The notes below the pieces were generated by a model that was not told the origin of the DNA, made no database searches, and saw only the letters and a program-made list of their open reading frames with translations. 35,197 nucleotides of DNA, from NCBI GenBank assembly GCA_002720975.1, contig PBIX01000008.1, forward strand, positions 1 through 35,197, read 5' to 3'. The position numbers were made by a program, and so were the translations under genes. The stretch is from Planctomycetota bacterium (lineage in GTDB: Bacteria; Planctomycetota; UBA1135; GCA-002686595). Below, one piece after another: positions 32,345 through 35,197 of this stretch (position 1 is the stretch's first letter; each line of letters begins with the position of its first letter).

Positions 32345-33274
32345 ATGGCTCCACTTCTCGCGCTCTGCCTTGTTCTTGCCCAGGACCCCGAGGCCTCTCG
32401 GCTCGCGGACCTACTCGCTCCCGATGCTGCCGTGGAGATGCTCGCGGGTGACATGAAGTTCACCGAGGGCCCTGTGTGGATGCCCAAGGAGCACAGGCTG
32501 ATTTTCAGCGACATCCCGAGCGAGAAACTGATGGAGTGGAGCGCGGAGGGCGGCTTGAAGGTCTTCCGGGAGAGTCCGAACCCCAACGGCAACCTACTCG
32601 ACGGTGAGGGGCGACTCCTGACCTGCCGCCACGGAGCGCGCGACATCGTGCGCACGGAGACGGACGGGAAGTTGACTGTGCTCTGCGACAGCTTTGGAGG
32701 CAAACGCCTCAACTCACCCAACGACGTCGCCGTGCACCTTGACGGAACCCTCTGGTTCACCGACCCCCCTTGGGGCCTCCCGAAGCAGCTCGAGGGTCGC
32801 GAGCAGCCAGGGAACTGGGTCTACCGCCTCGACCCGCGGACGAAGAAAGTCACCGTCCTGATCAAGGACCTCTGCATGCCCAACGGCATCGCCTTCTCGC
32901 CCGACGGGCGTCGCCTCTACGTTGCCGATACTGGCGGCCACAGCTCCCATCCCGATGCCGAGCTGCACGACCTGCCCCCGACGGTCACGGCCTATGCGGT
33001 CGATAAGGAGGGCACTCTGAATCCGAAGCCCGTTTGGAAGACAAAGACACTCTGCGACGGGATGTGCGTGGATGTGAAGGGCCACCTCTACACGACGTCT
33101 CGCATCGGCGTGACCGTTCTGCACCCGGACGGGAAGATCATCGGTACGATCGAGACTCCGGAATCGCCCGCCAATTGCTGCTTCGGAGGCGAGGAGTTCA
33201 AGACGCTCTTCATCACGGCGCGCACGTCACTCTACGCCGTGCAGTTGGCAAACCGGGGCGCCCACATGCGTTAG
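32345..33274 (+). CDS. SMP-30 / gluconolactonase-like beta-propeller hydrolase
   Basis: ATG 32345 has a strong ribosome binding site (GGAGG, five bases upstream), so the in-frame GTG at 32339 is rejected. The 309-residue product has a short signal peptide (A-P-L-L-A-L-C-L-V-L-A-Q) and a six-bladed SMP-30 propeller. Metal-site markers are the Glu of F-T-E-G-P-V-W, Asn/Asp of L-N-S-P-N-D-V-A-V, and the P-N-G-I-A-F-S-P-D-G-R-R-L-Y-V-A-D-T segment with Asn and Asp. The family hydrolyses sugar lactones or other lactones and esters with a divalent metal. Export suggests an extracytoplasmic substrate. No sugar-oxidation partner lies next to it, so the substrate is unknown. Confidence 0.87.
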   Translation: MAPLLALCLVLAQDPEASRLADLLAPDAAVEMLAGDMKFTEGPVWMPKEHRLIFSDIPSEKLMEWSAEGGLKVFRESPNPNGNLLDGEGRLLTCRHGARDIVRTETDGKLTVLCDSFGGKRLNSPNDVAVHLDGTLWFTDPPWGLPKQLEGREQPGNWVYRLDPRTKKVTVLIKDLCMPNGIAFSPDGRRLYVADTGGHSSHPDAELHDLPPTVTAYAVDKEGTLNPKPVWKTKTLCDGMCVDVKGHLYTTSRIGVTVLHPDGKIIGTIETPESPANCCFGGEEFKTLFITARTSLYAVQLANRGAHMR

Positions 33275-33683
33275 CCTCTCCTCGGGAGCCCAGCGTAGTC
33301 CCTCTGTGCACGATCGCGTGGCTCTCCCCGCGTGCCATCCAGATGCGCTCCGACACGCCGGGCTGATAGGTGCGCCGCATCTCTGCTGCAGTGGATACAG
33401 CGGGATGGAATCGATCAGGGCGGCATGACCGTTGGCGGACTTGTCGCATCGATTCAGGTGCCGGAGCGAGATCCAGAGCCGATGCTGGACCGGGGCAGTA
33501 GCCGCACTAGAATCTGGGGACTTGGCTCCGAGACTCTCTGCTCTCCCAGGCCGAGCTTGTGTTGATCGAAATCCAGCTATACCTCATGTGTCCCGGCCAT
33601 CCCAGCATGCCGCGCCCCACCGTTGCGCGAAGGGGCAAGTCCCGGCTGTGCGTGGCCCGGTTGCGGGAAGAGAGGGGTAGGTG
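33275..33683 (+). other. Intergenic region without a convincing gene
   Basis: The 409 bases between the lactonase and aldehyde dehydrogenase genes contain only short frames with Arg/Cys/Ser-rich translations that look non-coding. They hold the divergent third repeat copy (33481-33540). A weak promoter-like pair, CTTGTG with TATACC 16 nt downstream near 33555-33582, could drive the next gene, but the -35 match is poor. GAGGGG at 33672-33677 is the ribosome binding site of the downstream gene. No tRNA or clear terminator is seen. Confidence 0.5.
33481..33540 (+). repeat. Possible third, divergent copy of the intergenic repeat
   Basis: GATGC followed by G-C-T-G-G-A-C, then GAATCTGG at 33510-33517 identical to copy 2 (32251-32258), then a gapped match to the rest of the core (CTTGG-CTCC-GA-GACTC). 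The alignment needs several small indels, so chance similarity is not excluded. Like the other two copies it lies in an intergenic region before a plus-strand gene, in the same orientation. Confidence 0.25.
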
Positions 33684-35129
33684 ATGGGTGAACCCTGGAA
33701 GATCCCCGTCCTACGCTTCGGAAGGGACTACGAGAGCTTGGAGCAAGCGGACGTGGTTGCCCCGGCCAGCGGTGAGGTCCTGGCCCGAGTCAGCCAGGCC
33801 AGCCCTGGAATGGTGCGTCGCGACCTGCAGAAGCACGCACAGGGCGCAGCGGATCGCCTGCGTTCAATGGAGGCTGGCGAACTGCTCTCCATCTGCGAAC
33901 GGGCCGGCGCCCTGTTTGAAGAGGCGGACCTGCCCGTGTCCGAGGCTGGGCCAGCCCAATCCCCAGACGAGTTCGTCCGCTGCCTCTCGGCCACCAGCGG
34001 CCTGCCACACAGTCTGTGCCGTTCCAACATGGCCAAGATCCGTCAGGCGTTGGAGGGCATGGCCGGGGTGCTGCGTGGGCTGACCCGTGGGCTGGACCTG
34101 GGAGTACTCGATAGCGGTCTTGTGGAGCAGGACGGAGTCGAACTCTGCTACGCGTCCAATGCGCGCCTTCTGGGAGCGGTGCTCCCCAGCAACTCGCCCG
34201 GCGTGAACTCCATCTGGCTTCCGGCGTTCGCCTTGAAGACACCTGTGGCCGTCAAGCCCGGCGGGGCGGAACCCTGGACTCCCCTGCGCATCATGCGCGC
34301 CCTCGAAGCCGCCGGCCTTCCCTCGGAGGCCCTGGGCTACTACCCCACCAGCCATGAAGGGGCCAGTGCGATCCTTGAGGGTTGCGATCGGGCCATCCTC
34401 TTCGGCGATGCGAAGGTGGCCAAGGCCCACGCCCACTCGCCCCACGTTGAGGTCCACGGTCCCGGCCACAGCAAGGTGATCCTCGGCGAGGACGAGGTGG
34501 ACAACTGGGAGCAGCATCTGGACGTGATCGCGGCGAGCATTCTGGACAACGGCGGGCGTAGCTGCGTAAACGCCAGCACCTTGTGTGTCCCACGCCACGC
34601 CGATGCCATCGCCGAGGCCCTGGCGCAGCGGATGCTAGATGTGGTCCCGTGCGCCCCGGATGATCCCGAGGCGCGTCTCTCCGCATTCGCTGATCCGGCG
34701 GTTGCCGCCTGGTGCAACCAGACCCTGGATGATGGTCTGGCCGTTGGGCAGGCCGAAGACGTGACGGCGCGCTTGCGCGGGACCCCACGCCTGATGGAGT
34801 TGGACGGCGCGACCTACCTTCAGCCCACACTCGTGCGTGCCCCGGGCCTGGACCATCCCCTGGGCAACACGGAGATGATGTTCCCCTTTTGCTCCGTTGT
34901 GGAGGTCCCCGAGTCGGAAGTCGTGCAGGCCATGGGCCACAGCCTCGTGGTCACTGCCATAACGCGCAGTCCCGTTCTCACTGGCGAGCTATTGGCCTGC
35001 TCGTCCATCGACCGTCTGAACCTGGGCAGCGCGCCCACCACGCGCATCGACTGGGAGCAACCCCACGAGGGCAACCTGTTCGAAGCCCTCTACACCCGCC
35101 GCGCCATCCACCGCCAGACGGATTGGTAG
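33684..35129 (+). CDS. CoA-acylating-type aldehyde dehydrogenase
   Basis: ATG 33684 is chosen over GTG 33681 because GAGGGG lies six bases upstream (481 aa). The ALDH fold is shown by P-S-N-S-P-G-V-N-S-I-W-L-P-A-F-A-L-K (the N-x-P oxyanion and NAD segment), V-K-P-G-G-A-E-P-W, and the catalytic Cys294 in S-I-L-D-N-G-G-R-S-C-V-N-A-S. The general-base Glu of hydrolytic ALDHs (E-L-G-G-K) is replaced by H-G-P-G-H-S-K, like the G-P-G-N-x-P of CoA-acylating enzymes such as EutE/PduP/AdhE. It may therefore interconvert an aldehyde and an acyl-CoA. The N-terminal 150 residues are divergent. No microcompartment gene is nearby. The aldehyde is unknown. Confidence 0.82.
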   Translation: MGEPWKIPVLRFGRDYESLEQADVVAPASGEVLARVSQASPGMVRRDLQKHAQGAADRLRSMEAGELLSICERAGALFEEADLPVSEAGPAQSPDEFVRCLSATSGLPHSLCRSNMAKIRQALEGMAGVLRGLTRGLDLGVLDSGLVEQDGVELCYASNARLLGAVLPSNSPGVNSIWLPAFALKTPVAVKPGGAEPWTPLRIMRALEAAGLPSEALGYYPTSHEGASAILEGCDRAILFGDAKVAKAHAHSPHVEVHGPGHSKVILGEDEVDNWEQHLDVIAASILDNGGRSCVNASTLCVPRHADAIAEALAQRMLDVVPCAPDDPEARLSAFADPAVAAWCNQTLDDGLAVGQAEDVTARLRGTPRLMELDGATYLQPTLVRAPGLDHPLGNTEMMFPFCSVVEVPESEVVQAMGHSLVVTAITRSPVLTGELLACSSIDRLNLGSAPTTRIDWEQPHEGNLFEALYTRRAIHRQTDW

Positions 35130-35159
35130 GGCCGGGGCAGGGCCGGTATCCTCAACACC

Positions 35160-35197
35160 ATGTGCGCCACCGAGGCACTTGAGCGACTGGCCCGCTG
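35160..35197 (+). CDS. Start of a gene truncated by the window end
   Basis: An ATG at 35160, 30 bases after the aldehyde dehydrogenase stop, opens a frame M-C-A-T-E-A-L-E-R-L-A-R that runs to the window edge. There is no clear Shine-Dalgarno sequence. Spacing suggests a gene in the same operon, but 12 codons are too few to identify it. Confidence 0.3.
   Translation, partial: MCATEALERLAR

Noticed and set aside
30981-33540. Integron attC sites as an explanation of the intergenic repeats
   Set aside because: No RYYYAAC / GTTRRRY core pair brackets the copies, the repeats lack the long imperfect palindrome of attC, and no integrase gene is in the window.
33432-33680. An 82-codon open frame before the aldehyde dehydrogenase gene
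   Set aside because: Its translation is Arg/Ser/Cys/His-rich without hydrophobic core pattern or start signal, as expected from non-coding GC-rich DNA.

Overview
The window is GC-rich and gene-dense. Its gene content points to Planctomycetota or a close relative: three secreted PQQ-type beta-propeller proteins, a three-domain SGNH / alpha-beta hydrolase esterase, a sulfatase-fold lipoprotein, a cupredoxin lipoprotein with a C-D-V-H-P-W-M copper loop, a HEAT-repeat protein, an SMP-30-like lactonase and a lamin-tail protein. The TonB receptor and many lipoprotein signals show a diderm cell. The phylum is inferred from family content only. No rRNA, tRNA, CRISPR array, transposase or phage gene was seen.

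Layout. Positions 1-930 hold the 3' part of a helical-repeat protein. Positions 954-4807 (minus) hold a beta-propeller with two EF-hands and a 736-residue SGNH / alpha-beta hydrolase / SGNH esterase. Positions 5078-9386 hold a thioredoxin-fold plus HEAT protein, a GNAT acetyltransferase (minus) and two translationally coupled paralogous zinc-ribbon membrane proteins. Positions 9393-13058 hold a divergent pair: a lipoprotein fusing a beta-lactamase-type serine hydrolase to a VanX-type D-Ala-D-Ala dipeptidase, and a DadA-like D-amino-acid dehydrogenase. Together they look like a route for salvaging peptidoglycan D-alanine. Positions 13106-15948 hold a cupredoxin lipoprotein, a PuuD-type membrane protein without its cytochrome c domain, and a ChaN-like lipoprotein.

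Positions 15945-26204 hold the most system-like locus. A halogenase-type flavoprotein (minus) diverges from six tightly packed plus-strand genes: TonB-dependent receptor, beta-propeller lipoprotein, second beta-propeller, DUF3311 small membrane protein, sodium:solute symporter and a PaaK-like adenylating enzyme. Gaps are 3-10 nt or the genes overlap. The order suggests outer-membrane capture, periplasmic handling, inner-membrane uptake and CoA or adenylate activation of one unidentified carboxylate.

Positions 26398-28583 encode a two-gene nitric-oxide-reductase-like complex: a diheme NorC-type cytochrome c and a NorB-type heme-copper subunit. The NorB-type subunit lacks the helix VI histidine of the FeB site and has Met where the second low-spin heme His should be, so it is a non-canonical NOR-family enzyme. 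After it come a sulfatase-fold lipoprotein with Thr at the formylglycine position (minus), a lamin-tail protein, an SMP-30 lactonase-like protein, a CoA-acylating-type aldehyde dehydrogenase and the start of another gene. The three intergenic regions before the last three complete plus-strand genes share a related sequence element of about 70 nt that no gene explains.
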